Source: an uncultured Planctomycetales bacterium
GTDB taxonomy: Bacteria; Planctomycetota; Planctomycetia; Pirellulales; Thermoguttaceae
Assembly: GCA_947305735.1 (NCBI GenBank)
Contig: CAMZEO010000008.1
Span: 1 to 42,471 of the forward strand
DNA: 42,471 nucleotides
Reading direction: 5' to 3'
The position numbers were made by a program, and so were the translations under genes. The first letter of the stretch is position 1. Every line of letters starts with the position of its first letter. Under the pieces are notes generated by a model that did no database searches, was not told the DNA's origin, and saw only the letters and a program-made list of their open reading frames with translations. Positions 7,544 to 16,484 of the stretch are shown here, one piece after another.

Positions 7544-10500
7544 TTACGGTTCCGGTCTTGCGAATTGGAACCCCGGTCGATCGGCTTCCGGGCGTTTTTC
7601 GGCGTCCGCTTTTCCTTGGAGAATCGCGTTATAGATTTTCTTCCATTCGGGGGAGTCTTTTGAGTCGAAGACGAATTGTCGTTCGTTTTTGTCGATCGAG
7701 AGTCCTCTTCCTCCTTGTTCTTTAGGCAGGTGAGCGGTAAGGATCGGACTGTTTTCCGGACGGGACAGGTTAATCCAGGCGAAACGCCCCGTCCAGTCCG
7801 TGTTGAGCGAGTCGTAGACGCCGGTCAAGTCGCGGTTTCCGCCAAGGATGTTCTTATGACATTCGGCGCACTTCGATTCGTAAACGGGCAATATTTCCCT
7901 GGCAAACCAGTTCGCCAACCCTTTGCCTTCCAGGGGCGCCCAGCGATCGCGTCGGCCGGCGGAGTCGGGGCGCGCGTTCGCGTAAGTGCCCTGGTAGATC
8001 GCGTTGGAGTCGAGCCAGAAGTAGACGCGCTTCATTGATTCTTCGTCGACTTTTTGTTTGCAATGCTCTTCGGCGAAGTAGTCGGGCAGGCGGCTCGCGA
8101 GCGCGCCCGTCGTATACGGAACGTTGACGGCGGACGTCGTGAACAGGAGCCAGTAAAACTGAACGAGCGGCTTGCCGAGAGCTTCTTGCGCGTCGGGCAT
8201 GGCGCCGGTGAGCATATCCGCCTGACGATACGAACGGCTCTTGAGAACGAGCGCGTCGTAACTTGCCGAGAAAAATCGCGTCATGTCGCCTGAAAGATCG
8301 TATCCTCCGTCGGGATCGGCTCCCTCGTGACACGAGACGCAATACTTGTCGAGAACCGGCTGAACGAGACTCGGATAATCGACGACGCCTTCGTCGAGCG
8401 TCAAATTGCCTCCGTGTTCCTGACGATAACGGAACGCCGCCTCGATGAAGTCGGGAAGAATCGGAACGTCGGGCGCGCGCAATGCCGCCGTCGGACGTCG
8501 GCTTTCGTCTTGCGCGGTGGCGGGGATCGAGTCGCGATCTTCATGACAGCCGACGCAACCGATCGATTCGCCGGGCATGAATTGAGCGGCGCTTGTCATT
8601 CGTTGAATCTCGCGTCCCTCGGAATCGAGCGCCTGGAAATAGATTTCGCGCAACGCGGGAACGTAGAAATTCGCGCTGCCGTCTTCTTCGACGGGAACTT
8701 CGCCCCAACATCGCTTGGCGTAGTAGGTTCCGACTCCCATCGACGGAGATTGATCGAACGATCGATCGTACAGTTCTTCCGATTTGCGGATTTGCTCTAT
8801 GATTCGAATCGACTTGACTTCCCCGCGTTTGACGAGCGGTTCAAGTCCTTGATAGACGTCGGCTAAAACGACTTGTCCGACGGGATCGCCTTCGAGTAAA
8901 TTCGTTCTTTCAGGGATTCCCCAGTCGCCGACGTCGATCGTTTTACCGTCGATTTGCAATTTGTCCGCGCCAGGATTTTTGTTGCTCGCGTCGGCGAGCG
9001 CGTCGTATTCGGCGCGTGATTCCGTTCCGTCCGTTTTGCGCATTCCGGAGAAAAGTTCGCGTTCTTTGAGGTTCGGGCGAAGCTTCGCTTTCAAATTGGG
9101 AGTCGCGACGCGCGTGGGCAAAACAGGCGGTCTTGGCGTCTCCGCGATCGCGATTGGGCAAAAGCAGTCGAGTTCGGGTTCTTCCCAAAGGAGACGCTTT
9201 TCGCCGTCGACGTCGAGAAGCCAGATTCTGTAGCGTTTGTCGGAGCCGGACGAGTTGGCGCCGAGAATTCCGCCGGAACTGCCGTAAGCGCATAGCGCGC
9301 GCTCTTCGTCAAGCGGGAACGGATCGCGATACGCGTAATCGCGCGAGACGTCTTCAACGACGGGAAATTCTTTGGTCCAATAGGTAAAGCCTTCGTTTTT
9401 TCCAGACTCGATTCCCCGCGAACGATCGACGACCCCTATGGCCCCGTGAGGATACCCGTGATGGGGCGTAAAGGCCGCCATGACTTTAGACGCCGGCGCG
9501 CCGGGAATAGCTCGCGCTTGAAGTATCGAGCCGAAATCGCGAATCGTATTGCCGTAATAGAGTTGATAGAGCGTTCCCTCCGGGTTTTGCGTCCAGAGCG
9601 ATTGCCGATAGGTCAGGTCGCGATCGACGTATTCCCAGCGCGTGAAAAGAACGCGCCCGTCCGGCAGGACTTGCGGATTGAAGTCGGACAGCGAATTCAT
9701 GCTTACGCAGGTTATTTGCGAGCCGTCGGGATTCATACGGAAGAGATTAGAGGACGGACCCGGCTGACAGACTGTTCTGCCGAAACGACGCGTCGAGACG
9801 AAGATTATTCCGCCGTCGGGCAACTCGGCCGGAGAGACGTCGAAGAACGGACCGTTCGTCAGTTGGGCAAGACCGGAACCGTCGACGCCAATTTTCCAGA
9901 TATTCCAATAGGAGGAATCTTTGGGACGATAGGAGAAATAGATCGTTTTGGCGTCAAACGACAAGTTCATGTCGTAAATAGAGCCGTCGGGATCTTCAAA
10001 GATCGTTTTGACGGGCGTTCGAGGCGCGTTCGGGTCGACGCGTCGGATCGCGCAACCGTTTTTCACGGGCGTCGCCTGCCAGAGGTCGTTGCCGACGGAA
10101 TTGGGACGCGTTCGCATGGCGCGCGCGACGTAGACAAACGGGGGAAGGTCGTCCAAAGCGAGCGTTTCCGGGTAGTCGGTTTCGGACGCGGACGGACTGG
10201 GGGCGAATTCGACGCGTTCGATCGGTCGGTCGACAAATCGGTCGCTAGTTTTGTCGAGTCGGACTCTCAAATTGCGGTATTCGACGTCGTTTTGCCAGAG
10301 TCGGAGCGCGAACGTTCCCGACAGGAGCGGGTCGTCTTCTTTGGGATTCGAATCCCGATATTCGTATTTTTTGTCCCCGTCGAGATAGAACGCGAACCCA
10401 GTCTCGTCGAATTCGATCCGGAGAGTAAAGTATTCGCCGACGGGAATCGCGTGGGGAACGCGCGTTATCGGCGAGTAGTTTTGGCGGTGCGCGCCGACGT

Positions 10501-10891
10501 TGACGACTCCTTCGGCGGGGTTGAATCCGATTTCATACCCGTTGAACGCGTCGGCTCCGACGGCGGAGTCGGTGATTTTAAAGCAGATTCCCGAGAAGCC
10601 GGAGGTTTTTTCCGGAAAGCGCAAGTCGACCTCAATAGCGCCGCGACGAGCGATTTGCCAGTCGGCGTCGGCGTAGGTCAGGCGCGATCCCGCGTCGCCC
10701 TTGCCAAAAACGACGCCGTTTTCCAGTTTCCAGTCGCCTCCGTGGACGTCGAAACCGACAGCCGGGGAAACAACTTCGGAGGGAACGAAGGGAAGCGCCA
10801 GAATACGCTCGAGCAGAGTAGGCTCGGACGCCTGAGAGACGGTCGAGACGAAAAACAGCAACGCGAATACGAGTAATCGAGACGTTTTCAT
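7544..10891 (-). CDS. Secreted multihaem protein with HZS-alpha-like propeller
   Basis: An 1115-residue exported protein with a Sec signal peptide (MKTSRLLVFALLFFVSTVSQA, cleavage near residue 22). Residues about 45-215 look like a jelly-roll concanavalin-like domain (sugar- or glycan-binding type). Residues about 290-600 contain TolB-like propeller repeats (TIYFSYRPKDSSYWNIWKI, LAQLTNGPFFDVSPAELPDG, NPQVLPDGRVLFTRWEY) similar to the middle domain of hydrazine synthase alpha-like proteins. Three c-type haem motifs follow: CVGCH at 779-783, CVSCH at 851-855 and CAECH at 1008-1012. It would act in the periplasm or at the cell surface with covalently bound haem. Planctomycetes carry many such proteins of unknown reaction; the anammox activity should not be assumed. 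The gene is monocistronic and divergent from the efflux genes. Confidence 0.72.
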   Translation of the reverse strand: MKTSRLLVFALLFFVSTVSQASEPTLLERILALPFVPSEVVSPAVGFDVHGGDWKLENGVVFGKGDAGSRLTYADADWQIARRGAIEVDLRFPEKTSGFSGICFKITDSAVGADAFNGYEIGFNPAEGVVNVGAHRQNYSPITRVPHAIPVGEYFTLRIEFDETGFAFYLDGDKKYEYRDSNPKEDDPLLSGTFALRLWQNDVEYRNLRVRLDKTSDRFVDRPIERVEFAPSPSASETDYPETLALDDLPPFVYVARAMRTRPNSVGNDLWQATPVKNGCAIRRVDPNAPRTPVKTIFEDPDGSIYDMNLSFDAKTIYFSYRPKDSSYWNIWKIGVDGSGLAQLTNGPFFDVSPAELPDGGIIFVSTRRFGRTVCQPGPSSNLFRMNPDGSQITCVSMNSLSDFNPQVLPDGRVLFTRWEYVDRDLTYRQSLWTQNPEGTLYQLYYGNTIRDFGSILQARAIPGAPASKVMAAFTPHHGYPHGAIGVVDRSRGIESGKNEGFTYWTKEFPVVEDVSRDYAYRDPFPLDEERALCAYGSSGGILGANSSGSDKRYRIWLLDVDGEKRLLWEEPELDCFCPIAIAETPRPPVLPTRVATPNLKAKLRPNLKERELFSGMRKTDGTESRAEYDALADASNKNPGADKLQIDGKTIDVGDWGIPERTNLLEGDPVGQVVLADVYQGLEPLVKRGEVKSIRIIEQIRKSEELYDRSFDQSPSMGVGTYYAKRCWGEVPVEEDGSANFYVPALREIYFQALDSEGREIQRMTSAAQFMPGESIGCVGCHEDRDSIPATAQDESRRPTAALRAPDVPILPDFIEAAFRYRQEHGGNLTLDEGVVDYPSLVQPVLDKYCVSCHEGADPDGGYDLSGDMTRFFSASYDALVLKSRSYRQADMLTGAMPDAQEALGKPLVQFYWLLFTTSAVNVPYTTGALASRLPDYFAEEHCKQKVDEESMKRVYFWLDSNAIYQGTYANARPDSAGRRDRWAPLEGKGLANWFAREILPVYESKCAECHKNILGGNRDLTGVYDSLNTDWTGRFAWINLSRPENSPILTAHLPKEQGGRGLSIDKNERQFVFDSKDSPEWKKIYNAILQGKADAEKRPEADRPGFQFARPEP

Positions 10892-11324
10892 GGCAACGAT
10901 GAGTTAAATCAGGGCGAGTCGAAACGCGCGCGCCGGAAGACGGCGGACGCGTTTTAAACGGCTTTGCGCGAACGCGGCGTTTGCCGCGCGTTAATCGACG
11001 ATACTTTGGCGACCAATTTCAACGGCTTTGTTAAAAGTCGCAATCCGAGCTTTCCCACATTATAACGACGCGCTTGCGCCGCGCAATCTACTAACTCGGG
11101 ATTATTGCTTAAACGTCGCCGAATATTTCGCGGGGACTTTTATCAAACCGCGGCGTTTCGCTAATTTAGTCGGGCGCGCGAACGTCGCGCTTTCGCCTCG
11201 TCCGTATGATATTTATGCTCCGTCGACGTTTTTTGGCGGGTTGACTTCAACGCTTCGACGCGCTAAACTGTAGACGTAAGTTTTTTCCGTTTTTTTCCAA
11301 TCCTCGCTCCGAAAGAAGTAATCG
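10892..11324. other. Divergent intergenic region between the multihaem protein and the RND genes
   Basis: This 433-base gap contains the promoter of the efflux operon near its right end (11241-11269). A plus-strand frame at 11028-11273 has neither ribosome site nor recognisable protein and I regard it as chance. No clear promoter or regulatory repeat is visible for the leftward gene. Confidence 0.4.
11241..11269 (+). promoter_or_regulatory. Sigma-70-type promoter of the RND operon
   Basis: TTGACT (11241-11246) and TAAACT (11264-11269) are separated by 17 bases, giving a start of transcription near 11276 and a leader of about 50 bases before the adaptor gene. Confidence 0.55.
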
Positions 11325-12593
11325 ATGAGCCGTTATAGATCGTTTTCGTCGGCGTTATTGACGTTAGCTCTCGCAATAACGGGTTGCGGATTTGTAAAAC
11401 AAGAAGTTCCCGAAGAAAAGAAGGCGGAAGAGGCGATTCCCGCGCGCGTTGTTGACGCCATATCGCGCGACGTCGTGGAATACGCCGAATTAACCGGAAG
11501 AACAGCGGCGGCGGAATCCGTGGAGGTGCGCGCGCAAGTCTCAGGATACCTGGAATCGATCAATTTTAAGCCCGGATCTTTTGTTCATAAAGGAGACGTT
11601 CTTTTCCAACTCGACGCGCGCGTCTATCAGGCTGTTTTCGACCAGCGCAAAAGCGACGTCGCGGCGAAAGAAGCGGAACTCAAGCAACTCGAGTTGGATC
11701 TGGCGCGTCAACATACGCTCGATTCGCGTCAGGCGACCTCGAAACAACAAGTCGAACAAGCCCAGACCGATTACGACACCTGTCTCGCGCAACTTGAAGC
11801 GGCGAGAGCCAATCTTGAACGCGCGCAAATCGATCTCGATTACGCGACGATACGTTCTCCAATCGACGGCGAGGTCAGCCGCGAACAATTAACGGTCGGA
11901 AACTTGATTTCATCAGGCGCGACTCTTTTGACGAGCGTCGTCGCCGTCGATCCGATTCACGTCTTTTTCGACGTCGACGAACGATCGCTTCTGCGTTTTC
12001 GCGAACAGATCAAAGAACTTGATTCCGGCGGAAAATTGAGCGTGAAATTCGCGATAGGAGACGGCGAATTCAACAGGGAAGCGATCGTCGACTTTTCCGA
12101 GCCGCGTCTGAATGAGACGACGGGAACGCTTGAATTTCGAGCGATCGCCGAAAACAAGCCGAACGATCGAGGTCGACGCGATCTCTTGCCAGGTTTGCGT
12201 TTGCGCGTGCTCTTTCCGACCACTCCGGAATACGAAGCGATCCTTGTTCCCGAAGAAGCGATTGTCACCGACCAGAACGTTAAACGCGTCTACGTGTTGG
12301 GCGACGGAAACGCCGCCGTCTCGACGCCCGTCGAACTTGGACCGTTGCAGGACGACAATATGCGCGTCGTTAAAGCGGGGTTGAGCTTGGGAGACAAAGT
12401 GATTGTCGACAATTTGCTGAGAATTCGTTCCGGCTCGATCGTCGATCCGACGCTTGCGCCGTCTCAGTCGACGACGCGAATCGTGCGCGAGGACGGAACG
12501 ATTATCAATCGAGATGGAACCGTCGAGCACGACGATATTTACGAATGGTCCTTGCGGCGCGACAAAAAGAATAAGTCGCCCGACGAAACGTGA
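11325..12593 (+). CDS. RND efflux periplasmic adaptor lipoprotein (AcrA/MexA type)
   Basis: A 422-residue membrane-fusion protein. The N-terminus is a lipoprotein signal ending LAITGC, with the lipidated cysteine at residue 21. After it come the beta-barrel/lipoyl half-motif (VRAQVSGYLESINFKPGSFVHKGDVLFQLD), a long alpha-hairpin coiled coil (about residues 105-170), the second lipoyl half (ATIRSPIDGEVSREQLTVGN) and the membrane-proximal domain. It joins the inner-membrane pump to an outer-membrane channel. The pump gene follows after 59 bases, so the two are one operon; no TolC-type channel gene is in the window. The C-terminal 50 residues are charged and unusual. The ATG has a weak site (GAAAGAAG) upstream. 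Confidence 0.92.
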   Translation: MSRYRSFSSALLTLALAITGCGFVKQEVPEEKKAEEAIPARVVDAISRDVVEYAELTGRTAAAESVEVRAQVSGYLESINFKPGSFVHKGDVLFQLDARVYQAVFDQRKSDVAAKEAELKQLELDLARQHTLDSRQATSKQQVEQAQTDYDTCLAQLEAARANLERAQIDLDYATIRSPIDGEVSREQLTVGNLISSGATLLTSVVAVDPIHVFFDVDERSLLRFREQIKELDSGGKLSVKFAIGDGEFNREAIVDFSEPRLNETTGTLEFRAIAENKPNDRGRRDLLPGLRLRVLFPTTPEYEAILVPEEAIVTDQNVKRVYVLGDGNAAVSTPVELGPLQDDNMRVVKAGLSLGDKVIVDNLLRIRSGSIVDPTLAPSQSTTRIVREDGTIINRDGTVEHDDIYEWSLRRDKKNKSPDET

Positions 12594-12652
12594 TTCTTCC
12601 CCGGAACGTTTTTGTCCGTTAACGAACAACGCTATTATAAAGGATCGTTCTC

Positions 12653-15600
12653 TTGGCTCGTTTTTTTATCGATCGACCCGTTTTTGCAAGCGTTTTGTCG
12701 ATTCTGATCGTCCTGGTCGGCGCGATCGCTTATTTCTCCCTGCCTCTGGCTCAGTATCCGAACGTGGCGCCGCCGACGATTAACGTAAGCGCGTCGTATT
12801 CCGGCGCGAACGCGCGCGCCGTCGCCGATTCCGTCGCGACGATTATTGAAGATCAAGTCAACGGCGTCGAAGGAATGCTCTATATGGAGTCGAGCAGCAC
12901 GAACGACGGCAGAATGAATTTGAGCGTGACGTTCGAGACGGGCACGAATCTCGACGACGCGCTCGTTCTGGTTCAGAACCGCGTATCATTGGCGACGGCG
13001 AAACTTCCCGAAAAAGTCAAGAAAGTCGGGGTGACGGTTCGCAAGCGTTCTCCGACCGTCTTAATGATGATCAATTTCATCTCTCCGTCGAAGACGTTTG
13101 ATCAGGTTTATTTGAGCAACTTCGTTTCTCTGCGCGTCCGAGACGCGATATCGCGCGTCGAAGGCGTCGGCGATATTTCGATCTGGGGCGAAAAAGCGTA
13201 CAGTATGCGCGTTTGGCTGGATCCGCAAAAAATCGCCGCGCGCAAAATGAACGCGAGCGACGTCGTCAGGGCGATCGAAGAGCAAAATCAACAGGTCGCC
13301 GTCGGTTCGTTGGGAGATCCGCCCGTCGACAGGCCGATCGTTTTTCAAGCTCCGATGAGCCTTCAGGGACGGCTCGTCGAACCGGAAGAATTTGAACAGA
13401 TTGTCGTTCAAACCGATTCCGAAGGACGCGTCGCGCTTCTCAAAGACGTCGCGCGCGTCGAACTTGCCGCTCTCGCCACGAACATCACGAGCGCGTTTAA
13501 CGGTCTGCCGACCGTGACGCTCTCGGTTTATCAGCTTCCGGACGCAAACGCGGTCGCGACGTCGCGGCGTATTCGCGACGCGATGAAGGAACTCTCGCGG
13601 TCGTTTCCGGACGGAATCGAGTATGTCGTTTCTTACGACACGACACCTTACGTTGAAGAATCGATTCGCGAAGTGAAAAAGACGCTAATCGAAGCGGTGA
13701 TTCTCGTCGCGATCGTCGTCGTGCTTTTCCTGCAAAGCTGGCGCGCGACGATAATTCCGCTTCTTGCCGTTCCGATTTCGCTTATTGGAACGTGCGCGGC
13801 GATGCGCGCGTTGGGGTTCAGCCTGAACAATCTGTCTTTGTTCGGACTAGTTCTTGCCATTGGAATCGTGGTCGACGACGCGATCGTCGTCGTGGAAAAC
13901 GTCGAGCGTCACATGGCGGAAGGTCTTCCGCCGAAAGAGGCGTCTTACGTCGCGATGAAGGAGGTGTCCGGAGCGCTCGTGGCGATCGCGCTCGTGTTGG
14001 CGTCCGTTTTTATTCCCGCGTCTTGCGTTCCGGGAATCGTCGGGATGTTCTATCGCGAATTCGCGCTGACGATCGCCGTTTCGACGCTGATTTCATGTTT
14101 CGTGTCGTTGACGCTCAGTCCCGCGCTCTGCGCGATCTTTTTGCTTCCGAAAGGCGCGCGCCGCGATCCGTTGACTTTTTTGATCGACGTTCTGTTCGGC
14201 TGGTTCTTTAAATTGTTCAACGTTTTCTTTAAGGCTTCGACCTCCGTTTACGTCGGGATTGTTCGGAGTTTGCTACGCGTTTCCCTGCTTGTGTTGGTCG
14301 TTTACGGAGGGCTGCTGTATTTGACGGCTCATGAGTTTCAAACGACTCGAAAAGGGTTTATTCCCCAACAGGACAAAGGGATTATGCGCGGCGCGGTTCA
14401 ACTTCCGGACTCGGCGTCGTTGTTTCGGACTCGCGAAATGATGCGCAAAGTCTACCGGATGGCGTTGGAAACGGACGGCGTCGCGCACGTGACCGGCATT
14501 GAAGGACGGAGCAATCTTGTCGATTCGGCGGCGTCGAACGTCGGATCGTTGAATTTCATTCTGGAACCTTTTGAAGAACGAGCGAAGACCGGCCGCTCGG
14601 ACGTCGTGATTCAGCAGGAGCTTTTGAAGAAGTTTTCGACGTTGACGGAAGGAAAAGCGTTCGTATTTCGCGCCGCTCCCGTCGACGGAGTGGGGCTGGG
14701 GGGATTCAAAGTTCAGCTTGAAGACAGAAGCGGCTCGAACGACCTGTCAAGCCTGCAGGCGGTCGGGGATATGATCGTCGACGAAGGATCCAAAATTCCG
14801 CAACTTTTTTCATTGCAAAACGCGTTTCGCGGCGCCGTGCCGCAAATCTTTATCGACGTCGACAGGAAGAAAGTCAAGTCGATGAACGTCTCGATCTACG
14901 ACGTCTTCGACGCGCTTAATATCTATCTTGGTTCCGACTACGTCAACGATATTACGTTTCTGGAACGTAGTTTTCGGGTGACGGCTCAGGCGGATTGGCC
15001 GAATCGCTCGGTCGCCGACGACGTTTACCGGCTTTACGTTCAGAACAAGAAGGGCGAGTCGGTGCCGCTCGGGTCGTTGCTGACCGCGCGCGACTCGACC
15101 GGACCGATGTCGATTAAACGTTTCAATATGTTTCCGTCGTCGGCGATCAGCGGTCAGACGGCGCCGGGGTACAGTTCCGGAGAGGCGATGCGCGCCATGG
15201 AGAAGTTGCTGGAAGAAAAACTACCGCCGACGATGGGATACGAATGGACCGAACTGGCGTTTCTTGAAAAACGCGCGGGCAACACGGCGATCTACGTCTT
15301 CGCGCTGGCCGTCGTCTTCGTTTTTCTATTGCTCGCCGCGTTGTACGAGAGTTGGTCCCTTCCGTTCGCGATCGTGCTGGTCGTTCCAATGTGCTTGCTC
15401 TGCTCTTTGGTCGGCGTGAATCTTGCGAAGTCGGATATGAACGTTTTTACGCAGATCGGGTTCTTTGTTTTGATTGGACTGGCTTGCAAAAACGCGATTC
15501 TAATCGTCGAATTTGCCAAAGACTTGCGCTCCAAAGAAGGCGCGAGCGGGCTCGACGCGACTCTGCGCGCGTGCAAATTGCGCTTGCGTCCGATTATTAT

Positions 15601-15811
15601 GACGTCGCTGGCGTTTATTCTTGGCGTCGCGCCGCTCATGTACGGCAAGGGCGCGGGGCATGAAATGCGGTTTGCTCTCGGCGTCGCCGTATTCGCGGGA
15701 ATGATTGGCGTCACGCTCTTTGGGATATTTTTGACGCCCGTCTTTTACTACGTTATCCAGAAATTCTCGCGGCGTTCTCGCGAGTCGGACGGTCGTTCAA
15801 AGGAGGAGTAA
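12653..15811 (+). CDS. RND inner-membrane efflux pump (HAE1, AcrB/MexB type)
   Basis: A 1052-residue RND transporter of normal HAE1 length. The opening is ARFFIDRPVFASVLSILIVL, helix 4 carries the proton-relay pair in GIVVDDAIVVVENVE (Asp408 and Asp409), and helix 10 carries the matching lysine in GLACKNAILIVEFAKD (Lys946). Two large periplasmic loops follow helices 1 and 7, as in the trimeric drug/proton antiporters. Translation begins at a TTG (12653) with AAGGA eight bases ahead; no ATG is near the conserved N-terminus. It works with the adaptor encoded just upstream to expel hydrophobic compounds across both membranes. The substrate is unknown and no regulator gene is adjacent. Confidence 0.94.
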   Translation: MARFFIDRPVFASVLSILIVLVGAIAYFSLPLAQYPNVAPPTINVSASYSGANARAVADSVATIIEDQVNGVEGMLYMESSSTNDGRMNLSVTFETGTNLDDALVLVQNRVSLATAKLPEKVKKVGVTVRKRSPTVLMMINFISPSKTFDQVYLSNFVSLRVRDAISRVEGVGDISIWGEKAYSMRVWLDPQKIAARKMNASDVVRAIEEQNQQVAVGSLGDPPVDRPIVFQAPMSLQGRLVEPEEFEQIVVQTDSEGRVALLKDVARVELAALATNITSAFNGLPTVTLSVYQLPDANAVATSRRIRDAMKELSRSFPDGIEYVVSYDTTPYVEESIREVKKTLIEAVILVAIVVVLFLQSWRATIIPLLAVPISLIGTCAAMRALGFSLNNLSLFGLVLAIGIVVDDAIVVVENVERHMAEGLPPKEASYVAMKEVSGALVAIALVLASVFIPASCVPGIVGMFYREFALTIAVSTLISCFVSLTLSPALCAIFLLPKGARRDPLTFLIDVLFGWFFKLFNVFFKASTSVYVGIVRSLLRVSLLVLVVYGGLLYLTAHEFQTTRKGFIPQQDKGIMRGAVQLPDSASLFRTREMMRKVYRMALETDGVAHVTGIEGRSNLVDSAASNVGSLNFILEPFEERAKTGRSDVVIQQELLKKFSTLTEGKAFVFRAAPVDGVGLGGFKVQLEDRSGSNDLSSLQAVGDMIVDEGSKIPQLFSLQNAFRGAVPQIFIDVDRKKVKSMNVSIYDVFDALNIYLGSDYVNDITFLERSFRVTAQADWPNRSVADDVYRLYVQNKKGESVPLGSLLTARDSTGPMSIKRFNMFPSSAISGQTAPGYSSGEAMRAMEKLLEEKLPPTMGYEWTELAFLEKRAGNTAIYVFALAVVFVFLLLAALYESWSLPFAIVLVVPMCLLCSLVGVNLAKSDMNVFTQIGFFVLIGLACKNAILIVEFAKDLRSKEGASGLDATLRACKLRLRPIIMTSLAFILGVAPLMYGKGAGHEMRFALGVAVFAGMIGVTLFGIFLTPVFYYVIQKFSRRSRESDGRSKEE

Positions 15812-15824
15812 ACGATTCGCCAAA

Positions 15825-15857
15825 CGCGGCGCCGCCTTTGAAGTTTTTGGCGCCGCG
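15825..15857 (+). terminator. Hairpin after the RND operon
   Basis: CGCGGCGCC (15825-15833) and GGCGCCGCG (15849-15857) form a perfect nine-base stem with a 15-base loop, 13 bases after the pump stop codon. There is no T-run after it, so it is not a textbook intrinsic terminator; it may act as an RNA end or stability element. Confidence 0.4.
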
Positions 15858-16107
15858 ACCTGAAATGTTCCGGTCTTCCCGCCGTTTTACGATCTTGATC
15901 TTGACGAGCGCTTGCTCGCGCAACGGCTACGATCTTGTTTACGAGCCGCGTTGATTGTTTGTCGTTCTTAAGAGATTTTTTGTAGTTTGCGCTGATTGTG
16001 ACGATTAGACGTGTTTGATCGGCATGGTTTTTTGCCGTTTTTTTACAAATCCAAAAAGTTTAATGGACTTGAGGACTCGTATTTGCCGACGTTGAATAAC
16101 ACCGATT

Positions 16108-16136
16108 TTTACGGATTGAAACACGGCGATTACTAT
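16108..16136 (+). promoter_or_regulatory. Candidate promoter of the precursor-like peptide
   Basis: TTTACG (16108-16113), 17 bases, TACTAT (16131-16136). Each box matches its consensus at four of six positions, so this is weaker than other promoters here, but position and spacing fit a 40-base leader before the small gene. Confidence 0.3.
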
Positions 16137-16183
16137 TGATTGCAATCCACTGAATTGATTAGTCTTTTTAGGAGGTTTTGAAA

Positions 16184-16342
16184 ATGGCTTGTCAACAACG
16201 TGAAGAATATATCGCGCCCGTTTGCGAAGTCATGACGTTTGAGGCGGCGGACGCCATTACGAGAGATATTTCGAGGCCTCTGCAAGGTCCCAAACACTTA
16301 ATTGGCGGCGACGTTTACGAGGAGAGCCTCGACGATAATTAA
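16184..16342 (+). CDS. 52-residue RiPP-precursor-like peptide
   Basis: This short gene has an excellent Shine-Dalgarno (AGGAGG, 16170-16175) eight bases before its ATG. The peptide starts MACQQREEYIAPVCEV and continues through TFEAADAIT to an acidic C-terminus (GGDVYEESLDDN). The YxxP block (Tyr9 to Pro12) at the front followed by an acidic/hydrophobic stretch resembles leader peptides that are bound by PqqD/RRE domains, for instance those of lasso peptides. A Gly-Gly pair (41-42) precedes the last ten residues and could mark a cleavage point. It converges on the peptidase-PqqD-kinase operon. There is no membrane segment or Sec signal. I infer a ribosomally made, modified and exported peptide; the modification is unknown, and the call rests on neighbours and leader pattern. 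Confidence 0.66.
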   Translation: MACQQREEYIAPVCEVMTFEAADAITRDISRPLQGPKHLIGGDVYEESLDDN

Positions 16343-16405
16343 TCGGGGGTTTCCGGACTTCTACTCGCATCGCGCGTCGTTTGCCGCGACGCTTGTCATT
16401 TTACG

Positions 16406-16458
16406 AAAAGTCGACTCCAACATTTTCCGTAGCGGAGTGTTTGGTCGTCGACTTTTTT
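16406..16458. terminator. Bidirectional terminator between the convergent precursor and peptidase genes
   Basis: AAAAGTCGAC (16406-16415) and GTCGACTTTT (16447-16456) are perfect inverse repeats around a 31-base loop; the right arm runs on to six T, and the left arm gives a short U-run on the other strand. The position, exactly between two facing transcripts, supports a terminator for both. Confidence 0.5.
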
Positions 16459-16484
16459 GTTTCACGGAACTTGCGGACTCGTTT

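Larger units (their letters stand above)
15812..16183. other. Intergenic region before the precursor-like peptide
   Basis: These 372 bases are richer in A and T than the flanks. They hold the hairpin after the RND operon (15825-15857), a possible promoter for the small peptide (16108-16136) and an eight-base palindrome ATTGCAAT (16139-16146). I see no gene in them. Confidence 0.4.

Noticed and set aside
9446..10876. A 476-codon open frame on the plus strand opposite the multihaem protein
   Set aside because: It is the mirror of GAC/GTC/GCG-rich codons: Arg/Val/Asp-rich, no motifs, no ribosome site, fully opposite a clear gene.
7544..10891. Reading the multihaem protein as a genuine hydrazine synthase subunit and the organism as anammox
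   Set aside because: Only the propeller and haem arrangement are similar; beta/gamma subunits and other anammox genes are absent, and the N-terminal jelly-roll is foreign to that enzyme.
11028..11273. An 81-codon frame before the RND operon
   Set aside because: No ribosome site, no similarity that I recognise, and it contains the RND promoter.
15825..15857. Hairpin as a strong intrinsic terminator
   Set aside because: The stem is perfect, but there is no T-run after it; kept only as a low-confidence element.
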